Below are positions 22,994-31,537 of a stretch of 64,000 bases of DNA, one piece after another (positions within the stretch are counted from its first letter, which is position 1; every line of letters begins with the position of its first letter). The DNA is from an uncultured Clostridia bacterium (GTDB lineage: Bacteria; Bacillota; Clostridia; TANB77; CAG-508), in assembly GCA_928721565.1 (NCBI GenBank), contig OV788638.1, positions 930,001 to 994,000 of the forward strand, read 5' to 3'. Made by a program: the position numbers and the translations under genes. The notes beneath the pieces are model-generated. The model did not search any database. It was given only the letters and a program-made list of their open reading frames with translations, and was not told the DNA's origin.

Positions 22994-24009
22994 AAAATAT
23001 AAAAGATTATGATTTACCAGCATTAAAAGAAGAATTTATAGAAATGGGAGAAAAGCCATTTAGAGCGGAGCAAGTTTTCAAATGGCTTTATGAATCTAAA
23101 GTTACAAGCTTTGATGAAATGACAAATTTATCATTAGAATTAAGAGAAAAATTAAAACAAAATTATGAAATGCACAATTTCAAAATATTAAAAAAACAAG
23201 AATCAGCAGATGGAACTAAAAAGTATTTATTTGATGTACTAGATGGAAATGCAATAGAAACAGTGTTAATGAGCTATCATCACGGATATAGTATTTGTGT
23301 ATCATCACAAATAGGATGCAAAATGGGATGTAAGTTCTGTGCGTCAACAGGAATCAATTTCATTAGAAATCTAACATCAGGAGAAATTGTTGAACAAATT
23401 CTTGCAGTTGAAAGAGACAATGGAATAAGAATTTCAAATGTAGTATTTATGGGAATTGGAGAACCACTAAATAATTATAATAATGTAGTAAATGCAATTA
23501 GAATAATAAACAATCCAAAAGGAATAAATATCGGAGCAAGACATATAAGTGTTTCAACAAGTGGATTAGTACCAGGAATTTATAGACTTGCAGATGAAAA
23601 TATTCAATGTACATTATCAATTTCACTACATGCTACAAATAATGAGAAGAGAAGTAGCATGATGCCTGTAAATAATGCATTTCCAATAGAGGAATTGCTA
23701 CAAGCCTGTAAAGATTATATTGCAAAAACGAATAGAAGAATTTCATTTGAATATGCATTGGCAAAGGACAATAATGACAATTTAGAAGATGCTAAAGAAC
23801 TAGTACATCTATTAAAAGGAATGTTATGCCATGTAAATTTGATACCGATAAACAAAATTGAAAATGGTGCATATTCAAAAAGTTCGAATGAAAATATAAT
23901 GAAGTTTAGAGATTACTTAAATGAACATGGAATAGTTGCTACTATTAGACGTGAATTAGGTTCTGATATTGATGCAGCTTGTGGACAATTGAGAAGAAAA
24001 AATTTATAA
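22990..24009 (+). CDS. rlmN: 23S rRNA/tRNA adenine-C2 methyltransferase RlmN
   Basis: A 339-residue radical SAM methyltransferase that methylates A2503 of 23S rRNA and A37 of some tRNAs. The radical SAM motif is GCKMGCKFCASTG near residue 110. The methyl-carrying cysteine lies in the C-terminal DIDAACGQL. EKPFRAEQVFKWLYE and VVFMGIGEPLNNYNNV are further family signatures. The length is normal. The start codon overlaps the stop of the U32 gene. Confidence 0.95.
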   Translation: MKNIKDYDLPALKEEFIEMGEKPFRAEQVFKWLYESKVTSFDEMTNLSLELREKLKQNYEMHNFKILKKQESADGTKKYLFDVLDGNAIETVLMSYHHGYSICVSSQIGCKMGCKFCASTGINFIRNLTSGEIVEQILAVERDNGIRISNVVFMGIGEPLNNYNNVVNAIRIINNPKGINIGARHISVSTSGLVPGIYRLADENIQCTLSISLHATNNEKRSSMMPVNNAFPIEELLQACKDYIAKTNRRISFEYALAKDNNDNLEDAKELVHLLKGMLCHVNLIPINKIENGAYSKSSNENIMKFRDYLNEHGIVATIRRELGSDIDAACGQLRRKNL

Positions 24010-24032
24010 CTTATCAAAAAGGCCAATCTCTA

Positions 24033-24062
24033 TTGACAGGAAAAAACTAAGTGTGATATAAC
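24033..24062 (+). promoter_or_regulatory. Promoter of prpC-prkC
   Basis: TTGACA at 24033-24038, an 18-base spacer and TATAAC at 24057-24062, 28 bases upstream of the phosphatase gene. Confidence 0.6.
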
Positions 24063-24089
24063 TAAAAAAGAAAGATACGAGGTGAAACG

Positions 24090-24824
24090 ATGATAATAGC
24101 TTATGCAAAGTCAGATATAGGAAAAGCTAGAGAAATGAATCAAGATGCATATTATATATCAGATTCGTCGAGTGAAATAAAACTATATTTATTAGCAGAT
24201 GGCATGGGGGGATACAAAGGCGGAGAGATTGCGAGTAAGTTGGCAATTAATTGTGCAAAAAGTTATATTGAAAGCAATTTTAAAGAAACTGCGAAAGATA
24301 AACAGAGTTTAATACAGCTAATAGCAAGTAGTATGGAATATGCAAATATGGTAGTATATGAGAAGTCAAAAGAAGACAAAGAACTTGAAGGAATGGGTAC
24401 TACTTTAGAGGTTTGTTTAATATATAATAATAAGGCATATATTGGTCATATTGGTGATAGTAGAATATATAGAATTAGAAAAGATTTTATAAGAAAATTA
24501 ACACAAGACCATAGTTATGTTCAAAAACTAGTAAAAGACGGAACTATTACAAAAGAAGAAGCGGAAAAACATCCAAAGAAAAACATGTTAATGAAAGCAC
24601 TTGGATGTAATGCATTTGTTGAGCCTGATGTATCAGTAAAAGGATTTCTTAGGGATGACATTTTACTTATATCATCAGATGGATTGACTAATATGGTAAA
24701 ACAAGAAGATATTTTCAAAATAGCAAAAGGAAATATAGAAAAAGCACCTATCAGGCTTGTAGACTTAGCAAATGAAAATGGTGGGTTAGATAACATAACA
24801 GTTGTAGTAATAAAAAACATATAA
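24090..24824 (+). CDS. prpC: PP2C-type serine/threonine phosphatase
   Basis: A 244-residue PPM/PP2C phosphatase with the metal-binding motifs in order: REMNQDAYYIS near residue 15, LLADGMGGYKGGEIAS near 35, GTTLEVCL, HIGDSRIYRI near 120, LTQDHSY, and the final LDNITVVVI. It removes phosphate from targets of the PASTA kinase encoded 21 bases downstream, the standard pair in Firmicutes controlling cell wall synthesis, growth and germination. The protein is cytoplasmic. Confidence 0.93.
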   Translation: MIIAYAKSDIGKAREMNQDAYYISDSSSEIKLYLLADGMGGYKGGEIASKLAINCAKSYIESNFKETAKDKQSLIQLIASSMEYANMVVYEKSKEDKELEGMGTTLEVCLIYNNKAYIGHIGDSRIYRIRKDFIRKLTQDHSYVQKLVKDGTITKEEAEKHPKKNMLMKALGCNAFVEPDVSVKGFLRDDILLISSDGLTNMVKQEDIFKIAKGNIEKAPIRLVDLANENGGLDNITVVVIKNI

Positions 24825-24845
24825 CCTATAAGGAGAGATATTAAA

Positions 24846-26831
24846 ATGGATTTAAAAGGTAGATTGTTGGGAAATAGATATGAAATTATCGAGAAAATCG
24901 GCAGTGGGGGAATGGCAACAGTATATAAAGCTAAATGCCATGTTTTAAACAGATATGTAGCAATCAAAATCTTAAGAGATGAATTTACAACAGATGAAGA
25001 ATTTATAAAAAGATTTGAAGTGGAAGCACAATCAGCAGCAAGTATAACACACCCTAATATAGTTTCTGTATATGATGTAGGAGTTGACGGAAATTTATAT
25101 TACATAGTAATGGAATTAATAAAGGGAAAAACATTAAAAGAAATAATTGTAGAAGAAAAAGGACCACTTCCATGGAAATGGTCAGTAAATATAGCAGGGC
25201 AAATTGCATCAGCGTTAGAAACAGCACACAAAAATCATATTATACATAGAGATATAAAACCACATAATATTATTATTACAGAAGATGGTGTTGCAAAAGT
25301 AACTGATTTTGGAATAGCAAAAGCAGTTTCAAATTCAACTATTACAGCATTTGGAACAACAATTGGTTCAGTTCATTATTTTTCGCCTGAGCATGCAAGA
25401 GGAGGATATACAGATGAGAAATCTGACTTATATTCTTTAGGTGTTGTAATGTACGAAATGTTAACAGGTAAAGTACCATTTGATGCAGATACACCTGTAT
25501 CTGTGGCTTTAAAGCATATGCAAGAAGAACCAGTACCACCAATAGAAGTAAATCCTAATATACCATCAGCTGTTAATGATATAATAATGAAAGCATTAAG
25601 GAAAGATACCAATTTACGTTATCAAAATGCTACTGCAATGTTATTAGATTTAAAGAGGGCTTTAAAAGAACCAAATGGAGATTTTGTAGATAATAATGAT
25701 TATCAAAATGATTTTCCAACACAAAGAATTTCTACAATTGGTTTAGAAGATGAAAATAGAAATCAAAATTCGAAAAATAAAAATGGAAAAAAACAAAATA
25801 AATTTGTACAATTTATTAAAAAACATAAAGTTTTATCATCAATAATAGGATTAATATTATTATTTGTTATTACTATAGGGTTAACTATAGGTATATCAAA
25901 TGCAACAAGGCCTAAAGATGTTGAAATTCCAAACTTAGTTGGAAAAACTGTAGATGAGGCTAAAGATATATTAAAACAAAATAAATTGAATTATGTAGAA
26001 GAAAGTCAAGAATATAATACAGAAGTGCCAGCAGGCCAGATTATATCACAAAATCCACCTTATGTTGAAGGTAGAAGAATAAAAGAAAATACTGACATAA
26101 AAGTTGTTGTAAGTAAAGGGACTGAAACAACAACAGTACCTAAATTAAAGGGATTAACTAAAGAAGAAGCTGAGGATGAGGCAGATAAAGCTAAAATAAA
26201 ACTAGACTTTCAGGAAGAAACTAGCAAAACAGTTGAGGCAGGAGTTATTATAAAGCAAGATAAGGCTGAAGGTGAAACTGTAAATGCAGGTGATACTATA
26301 AAAGTTTTCATTAGTGTTGGAACTGGTATAAAACAAGTTAAAGTAGTATCAGTAGAAGGGCAAGATGAAGAAACAGCTAAACAAACATTACAAGGTCTAG
26401 GGTTAGTTGTAGAAAAAGTTAATTATAGTAAAGATAAATCTAAAACAAATGGAGTTGTTATAGAGCAGAGTGTAGCTGCAGGAACAACTGTTGACGAAGG
26501 AAGCAAAATTACTTTGACTGTTAATAAATTTGATGAAGATAAAGAATGTACAGTAAATGTAAATGTTTCTTCAATAACTGGATATACTAAGGAAACAGAT
26601 GAAGATGGAAAAGAATTAGAACCAGAGCAAGTTAATGTGTCTGTATATGTGGATGACAAAGAATATAATACAAAACCAACAAAAAGAAATAAAGAGGATT
26701 ATTCAACTACTGTAAAAGCAGCAGGAACTGTAAGTATTAAAGTTGTTGTAAAAGATTCAACAGGTAAGACACTAGCATCTGATACAAAATCAGTTAATTT
26801 AAATAATGCAACTTCAGTAGATTTTAAATAA
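24846..26831 (+). CDS. prkC: PASTA-domain serine/threonine kinase
   Basis: A 661-residue membrane kinase. The kinase domain (about 8-275) shows GSGGMATVYKAK (P-loop), VAIKIL (Lys), HRDIKPHNIIIT (catalytic loop) and DFGIAK. A transmembrane helix at about 331-352 is followed by three PASTA repeats (about 360-565, first opening PNLVGKTVDEAKDILKQ) that sense muropeptides or lipid II, and a C-terminal beta domain of about 85 residues that I do not recognise. It works with the phosphatase just upstream and RsgA about 1 kb downstream, a known functional neighbourhood. Confidence 0.94.
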   Translation: MDLKGRLLGNRYEIIEKIGSGGMATVYKAKCHVLNRYVAIKILRDEFTTDEEFIKRFEVEAQSAASITHPNIVSVYDVGVDGNLYYIVMELIKGKTLKEIIVEEKGPLPWKWSVNIAGQIASALETAHKNHIIHRDIKPHNIIITEDGVAKVTDFGIAKAVSNSTITAFGTTIGSVHYFSPEHARGGYTDEKSDLYSLGVVMYEMLTGKVPFDADTPVSVALKHMQEEPVPPIEVNPNIPSAVNDIIMKALRKDTNLRYQNATAMLLDLKRALKEPNGDFVDNNDYQNDFPTQRISTIGLEDENRNQNSKNKNGKKQNKFVQFIKKHKVLSSIIGLILLFVITIGLTIGISNATRPKDVEIPNLVGKTVDEAKDILKQNKLNYVEESQEYNTEVPAGQIISQNPPYVEGRRIKENTDIKVVVSKGTETTTVPKLKGLTKEEAEDEADKAKIKLDFQEETSKTVEAGVIIKQDKAEGETVNAGDTIKVFISVGTGIKQVKVVSVEGQDEETAKQTLQGLGLVVEKVNYSKDKSKTNGVVIEQSVAAGTTVDEGSKITLTVNKFDEDKECTVNVNVSSITGYTKETDEDGKELEPEQVNVSVYVDDKEYNTKPTKRNKEDYSTTVKAAGTVSIKVVVKDSTGKTLASDTKSVNLNNATSVDFK

Positions 26832-26838
26832 AATATAA

Positions 26839-26880
26839 GCCCTATACAAAGGTTAAGAACCAATGTGTAGGGTATTTTTA
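26839..26880 (+). terminator. Terminator after prkC
   Basis: GCCCTATACA and TGTGTAGGGT pair around a 15-base loop and are followed by ATTTTT. Confidence 0.7.
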
Positions 26881-26905
26881 TGAAATTGAAAAGAATTAAT
26901 TAATT

Positions 26906-27553
26906 TTATAGTGCAACACGTGGACTTAAGTTATCTAGTCTTCTATCAATTTCATCAAATCTTTTTTCAATTTTATTAAAATCACTTTTTAATTCAAATA
27001 TAAGTCTGTCAAATCTATAATTTAAATTATGTAATAAATTAGAATGCTCATCTAGAGTCTTAGAGTGTTGCTCTAGTAATTCAGTATGTATTGCTAAAGT
27101 CTTAGAGTGTTGCTCTAGTAATTCAGTATGTATTGCTAAAGTCTTAGAGTGTTGCTCTAGTAATTCAGTGTGTTTTTCTAGAGTCTTAGAGTGTTGTTCT
27201 AGTAATTCAGTATGCATTGCTAAAGTCTTAGAATGTTGTTCCAATAATTTGGTATGTTTTTCTAAAGTTTTAGATTGTTGTTCTAACAATTCGGTGTGCT
27301 TTTCTAAAGTTTTATCATGTTCCTCTAATTTAGCAAAAACAGCGTCAAACTTTTTATCATGTTCCTCTAATTTAGCAAAAACAGCGTCAAACTTTTTATC
27401 ATGTTCCTCTAATTTAGCAAAAACAGCATCAAACTTTTTGTCATGTTCTTCTAGTTTTACTTCAACTCTTTTTAGTCTTTCATCAATTGAATCAATTTTA
27501 TCAATTTTTGAAAGTTTATCTAAAATTAAATCAAATTTTTCATTAATATCCAT
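26906..27553 (-). CDS. Repetitive coiled-coil protein
   Basis: A 215-residue protein made almost entirely of coiled coil. Three exact 14-residue copies of LEEHDKKFDAVFAK are followed by about seven 14-residue copies of the TELLEQHSKTLA type. A final segment, RFDRLIFELKSDFNKIEKRF, is less repetitive. At DNA level both sets are 42-bp tandem repeats, several identical, so copy number can change by recombination or slippage without breaking the frame. There is no signal peptide or membrane segment. ATG 27553 follows AGGAGGTG. The function is unknown; similar short heptad proteins are common in Clostridia. The plus-strand frame over the same region is only its shadow. Confidence 0.75.
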   Translation of the reverse strand: MDINEKFDLILDKLSKIDKIDSIDERLKRVEVKLEEHDKKFDAVFAKLEEHDKKFDAVFAKLEEHDKKFDAVFAKLEEHDKTLEKHTELLEQQSKTLEKHTKLLEQHSKTLAMHTELLEQHSKTLEKHTELLEQHSKTLAIHTELLEQHSKTLAIHTELLEQHSKTLDEHSNLLHNLNYRFDRLIFELKSDFNKIEKRFDEIDRRLDNLSPRVAL

Positions 27554-27743
27554 AGTATCACCTCCTATTCATTAGAAAAAATTAGTGCAAATGCACATAG
27601 TAGATAAAAAATAATTGATTAAAAAAAATTGAAAAAATACAATATAAGTATACAGCCAAGTAGAGTAAAAAGTCAATAGAAAAGATTGTTTTTTTGGAAA
27701 AAATATGTTATATTTAGAAAAGAAAAAATAAGAAAGGAAAAAT

Positions 27744-28628
27744 ATGCAAGGAATAATAATTGGAAATATATCAAATACATACAATGTTGAAACAGCAGAA
27801 AAAAAATATGTAGCTTATGCTAGAGGAAAATTTAAAAACCAAGACATAAAGCCACTTGTAGGAGATAAAGTAGAAATAGAAGTAACAGATGAAGAAAAAA
27901 ATGAAGCAATAATTGAAGAAATACAACAAAGAAAGAATGAAATAAAGAGACCTAAAATAGCAAATATAGATCAAATAGTATTCATTATATCAACCAAGAA
28001 TCCAAAACCGGACCTATTAATGTTAGACAAACAATTAGCATATGCAGAGAAAATAAGAGTTGAGCCAATAATAGTAGTAAATAAATGCGATTTAAAAGAT
28101 ATATATGAATATATAAAAGAACTATATTCAAAAGTTGGTTATAAAGTAATAGTAACAAGTGCAAAACAAAATATAGGAATAGAAGAATTAAAACAAAGTT
28201 TGCAAAATAAAATCAGTGTATTTTCAGGTAATTCAGGAGTTGGTAAATCAAGTATAATAAATGCCGTATTTAATAAAGAAAAAACTCAAGAAGGGGAAAT
28301 AAGTCAGAAAAATAAAAAAGGAAAAAACACTACAACTGATACCAAATTATACAAATTAAAGCAAAATACATATATTGCAGATACACCAGGATTTTCAAGC
28401 TTTGAAATAAATGAAATTGAAAGTACAGAACTAGATAAATGTTTTAGAGAATTTTTACCAGAAATAAAAAAATGTGAATTTGTTGGATGTACTCATATAA
28501 AAGAGGAAAATTGTGGGATAAAAAAGGCAATAAAAGAAGGAAAAATTTCGACAGAAAGATATGAAAGATATTGCATTATGTATAAAGAAATAAAAGAAAA
28601 AGAAAAAAGGAGGAACAAAAGATGGTAG
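27744..28628 (+). CDS. rsgA: Ribosome small subunit-dependent GTPase RsgA
   Basis: A 294-residue circularly permuted GTPase that checks late 30S maturation. The domain order is an N-terminal OB fold (ARGKFKNQDIKPLVGDKVEI), then G4 VVNKCDLKD near residue 112, G5 TSAKQ, G1 SGNSGVGKSSIINAV near 162 and G3 DTPGFSSF near 214. The C-terminal zinc knuckle CEFVGCTHIKEENCGIKKA completes it. It overlaps rpe by seven bases. Proximity to prkC/prpC is typical of Firmicutes. Confidence 0.94.
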   Translation: MQGIIIGNISNTYNVETAEKKYVAYARGKFKNQDIKPLVGDKVEIEVTDEEKNEAIIEEIQQRKNEIKRPKIANIDQIVFIISTKNPKPDLLMLDKQLAYAEKIRVEPIIVVNKCDLKDIYEYIKELYSKVGYKVIVTSAKQNIGIEELKQSLQNKISVFSGNSGVGKSSIINAVFNKEKTQEGEISQKNKKGKNTTTDTKLYKLKQNTYIADTPGFSSFEINEIESTELDKCFREFLPEIKKCEFVGCTHIKEENCGIKKAIKEGKISTERYERYCIMYKEIKEKEKRRNKRW

Positions 28629-29287
28629 AAGTATCAACATCAATTCTAACAGTAGAAAAGGGAAAAGAAGCAGAAACATTTTTAGCATTAGAAAAATCAA
28701 AAACAGATTATTTTCATATAGATGTAATGGATGGAGAATTCGTGGAAAAAAACACATACCATGATATGATAGAATATAGTACATATATAAGAAGAATATC
28801 AAATTTACCAATGGATATTCATTTAATGGTAAATGATGTAGAAACAGGAATAGAAGTATTTTCGGCAGTAGAACCTAATATTATAACATTTCATTTAGAA
28901 GCATGTAAAGATAAAGAAGATGTTATGAAAAATATTCAATTAATAAAAGAAAAAGGCTCAAGAGTAGGAATTGCGATAAAGCCAGAAACACCAATAGAAG
29001 AGGTATATGAATATTTGCCATATATTCATATGTGTTTAGTAATGACAGTAGAACCAGGAAAAGGAGGTCAGACACTAATAACAGATATGTTGGCAAAAAT
29101 ATCAGAATTAAAGACATATATAGAGAGAAAAGGACTTGAGATAGATATTGAAGTAGATGGAGGAATTAACTTAAAAACTGCTCCAAGAGTTAAAAATGCA
29201 GGTGCAAATATATTGGTTGCAGGGACTGCAATTCTTATGGCATCTGATTATAAAGTTATTATTGATGAATTAAAGGAGGAAAATTAG
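28622..29287 (+). CDS. rpe: Ribulose-phosphate 3-epimerase
   Basis: A 221-residue TIM-barrel enzyme interconverting ribulose 5-phosphate and xylulose 5-phosphate in the pentose phosphate pathway. Motifs: VSTSILTVEKG at the start, YFHIDVMDGEFVEKNTY (metal His and Asp), DIHLMVND, LVMTVEPGKGGQ and EVDGGINLKTAP (second metal Asp). Several consensus positions deviate (STSIL for SPSIL, FVEK for FVPN, VEPGKGG for VNPGFGG), so it is a divergent branch, but the active-site residues remain. It overlaps rsgA and is followed by pgi after one base. Confidence 0.85.
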   Translation: MVEVSTSILTVEKGKEAETFLALEKSKTDYFHIDVMDGEFVEKNTYHDMIEYSTYIRRISNLPMDIHLMVNDVETGIEVFSAVEPNIITFHLEACKDKEDVMKNIQLIKEKGSRVGIAIKPETPIEEVYEYLPYIHMCLVMTVEPGKGGQTLITDMLAKISELKTYIERKGLEIDIEVDGGINLKTAPRVKNAGANILVAGTAILMASDYKVIIDELKEEN

Positions 29288-29288
29288 T

Positions 29289-30596
29289 ATGTTAAATTTA
29301 AAACTTAATTTGAAAAATACAGGGATAGACCAAAAATCAATCATGAAATATAAAGAAAAGGTTGAACAAATTCATCAGGAATTACATAAAAGAGCAAATG
29401 ATGAAAAAGATTTTGTTGGATGGATAGATTTACCAACAAAATATGACAAGAAAGAATTCAAAAGAATAAAAGAATCTGCAAAAAGGATTCAAGAAGATTC
29501 AGAAGTGCTAGTAGTAATAGGAATTGGAGGATCATATTTAGGAGCAAGAGCAGTAATAGAAAGTTTAACAAATACATTTGACAATATGCTACCTGAATCA
29601 AAGAGAAAACATCCACAAATATTATATGTAGGAAATAACTTAAGTCCTAATTATATAAATGATTTAATTGAGGTACTTGGAACAAAAGATTTTTCAGTAA
29701 ATGTAATTTCAAAGTCAGGAACAACAACAGAGCCTGCAATTGCATTTAGAATATTTAGAGAGATGCTAGAAAATAGATATGGAATAGAAGAAGCAAGAAG
29801 TAGAATATATGTAACAACAGACAAAGAAAGAGGAGCATTAAAAACACTTGCTAATTCAGAAGGGTATGAAACATTTGTGATACCAGATAATGTCGGAGGA
29901 AGATATTCAGTATTGACAGCAGTTGGATTATTACCAATAGCTGTAGCAGGAATAAACATAGACAAATTAATGGAAGGGGCAAGAACAGCTCAAGAAAAAT
30001 ATGAAGATTCAAACTTAAAATATAATGCATGTTATCAATATGCAGTAGTCAGAAATATCTTATATAAATTATATAAGAACACAGAAATTTTAGTAAATTA
30101 TGAACCTAAAATGCACTATTTTACAGAATGGTGGAAACAGTTATTTGGAGAGAGTGAAGGAAAAGACCAACTAGGAATATTTCCAGCTGGAGTAGATTTT
30201 ACAACAGACTTACACTCAATGGGGCAATATATCCAAGAAGGAAGAAGAAATTTGTTTGAAACAGTAATAAGAATAGAAAAATCAGCATCTGACATAACAA
30301 TACAAGAAGAGGAAGATAATCTAGATGGGTTAAATTATTTGGCTGGAAAAGGATTAGACTATGTAAATAAAAAAGCAATGGAGGGAACAATAGAAGCACA
30401 TATATCAGGAGATGTACCTAATATTGTTATTGAATTACCAAAATTAACAGAAGAAACTATAGGGCATTTAATATACTTTTTCGAAAAAGCATGTGCAATG
30501 TCAGGAATGATATTAGGAGTAAATCCATTTAATCAACCAGGTGTTGAAAAATATAAAAAGAATATGTTTAGATTATTAGAGAAGCCAGGATATTAA
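29289..30596 (+). CDS. pgi: Glucose-6-phosphate isomerase
   Basis: A 435-residue enzyme interconverting glucose 6-phosphate and fructose 6-phosphate. Visible are the phosphate-binding VIGIGGSYLGARAVIE, ISKSGTTTEPAIAFR, NVGGRYSVLTAVGLLPIA with conserved Arg and Ser, GESEGKDQLGIFPAGVDFTT with the catalytic Glu, and a C-terminal NPFNQPGVEKYK with the conserved Lys. The length is the short Firmicutes type. It forms an rsgA-rpe-pgi gene string. Confidence 0.95.
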   Translation: MLNLKLNLKNTGIDQKSIMKYKEKVEQIHQELHKRANDEKDFVGWIDLPTKYDKKEFKRIKESAKRIQEDSEVLVVIGIGGSYLGARAVIESLTNTFDNMLPESKRKHPQILYVGNNLSPNYINDLIEVLGTKDFSVNVISKSGTTTEPAIAFRIFREMLENRYGIEEARSRIYVTTDKERGALKTLANSEGYETFVIPDNVGGRYSVLTAVGLLPIAVAGINIDKLMEGARTAQEKYEDSNLKYNACYQYAVVRNILYKLYKNTEILVNYEPKMHYFTEWWKQLFGESEGKDQLGIFPAGVDFTTDLHSMGQYIQEGRRNLFETVIRIEKSASDITIQEEEDNLDGLNYLAGKGLDYVNKKAMEGTIEAHISGDVPNIVIELPKLTEETIGHLIYFFEKACAMSGMILGVNPFNQPGVEKYKKNMFRLLEKPGY

Positions 30597-30600
30597 TATA

Positions 30601-30700
30601 CACATTTGGCACATTTGCACATTTGGGACCGGTTCTGTTTTGCTCACTGCGCATTTGGGACCGGTTCTGTTTTGTCCCAAGAATGGTTCTTTTTTGCTCA
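30601..30700. repeat. Two ACCGGT-core elements and degenerate flanks
   Basis: CATTTGGGACCGGTTCTGTTTTG occurs twice (starting near 30618 and 30652) as near-direct repeats, with extra CACATTTG copies before and a decayed AGAATGGTTCT copy after. This fills the 140-base gap between pgi and the thioesterase gene. Confidence 0.7.
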
Positions 30701-30736
30701 AAAATTTATAAATTATAAGAAAGAAGTGACAATATA

Positions 30737-31471
30737 ATGATAGTAGAAAATGAATATAGAATAAAATTATCAGATATAAATAGAGAAAATAAAGCTACTA
30801 ATAAGGCGATATTAAGTTATTTAGAAGATGTAGGAGGAAAACATTCAGATTTGGCAGGATATGGAATTTTAGATATTCCACAAACACATTTAAGTTGGAT
30901 AATAATTGAATGGAAATTGCGAGTTATAAGAAGACCTAATTATGGAGAAAAAATAAAAGCAACAACATGGTCAAAAAATGCTATTAGATGTTATGCATAT
31001 CGTGATTTTAAAGTATATGATGAACAAGGAAATGTAATTATTTTAGCATCATCAAAATGGGTGTTAGTAGACACAATAAAAGGAAAAATAGTTAGAATAG
31101 ATGATGAATTGCTTGAGAGATATAAACCAGAGTTAAACTTAACTGCATTTGATAAACAAGAAGATGATTTTCCAAAAATGCGTGAACCAGAGGAATATCA
31201 ATATGAAACTGACTATATTGTAAGAAAATCAGATATAGATGTAAATAATCATATGCATAATTTGAACTATGTGGATTTAGTAAACGAAGCATTGCCAGAA
31301 GAAGTATATAATAATGGAAATTTGAATAATATTAGAATTACATATAAAAAGGAAATAAAACTTGGAGAAACAGTAAAATGTAAATATAGTTTTGTAGATG
31401 GAAAACATTTTGTTGTTATAAAAAGCCAAGATAATAAAACAATTCATGCTTTAGTGGAATTGTATAGTTAA
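30737..31471 (+). CDS. Acyl-ACP thioesterase (FatA/FatB-like)
   Basis: A 244-residue double hot-dog enzyme that releases fatty acids from acyl carrier protein. The first hot-dog has DVGGKHSDLAGYGI and WIIIEWKLRVIRRPNYGE. The second begins with YIVRKSDIDVNNHMHNLNYV, where Asn and His match the catalytic motif of the family. The length is typical of bacterial acyl-ACP thioesterases in anaerobes. It is flanked by repeat elements and probably monocistronic. Confidence 0.87.
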   Translation: MIVENEYRIKLSDINRENKATNKAILSYLEDVGGKHSDLAGYGILDIPQTHLSWIIIEWKLRVIRRPNYGEKIKATTWSKNAIRCYAYRDFKVYDEQGNVIILASSKWVLVDTIKGKIVRIDDELLERYKPELNLTAFDKQEDDFPKMREPEEYQYETDYIVRKSDIDVNNHMHNLNYVDLVNEALPEEVYNNGNLNNIRITYKKEIKLGETVKCKYSFVDGKHFVVIKSQDNKTIHALVELYS

Positions 31472-31477
31472 AAGTTA

Positions 31478-31537
31478 ACATTTGAGACCGGTTTACTAAG
31501 GTGCGTTTTTATTGCACCATTTGAACCGGTTTTTTGC
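31478..31537 (+). terminator. ACCGGT-type hairpin terminator overlapping the spoVB 3' end
   Basis: Outer arms ACCGGTT and AACCGGT and inner arms GGTGC and GCACC form a two-part hairpin followed by TTTTTT. It ends the thioesterase gene on the plus strand. The right half also encodes the last residues (KPVQMVQ) of the minus-strand flippase. Confidence 0.65.

Noticed and set aside
27168..27575. Cys/Ser-rich plus-strand frame opposite the coiled-coil gene
   Set aside because: It is the complement of the 42-bp repeats of the minus-strand gene, which has a good ribosome binding site and coiled-coil heptads.
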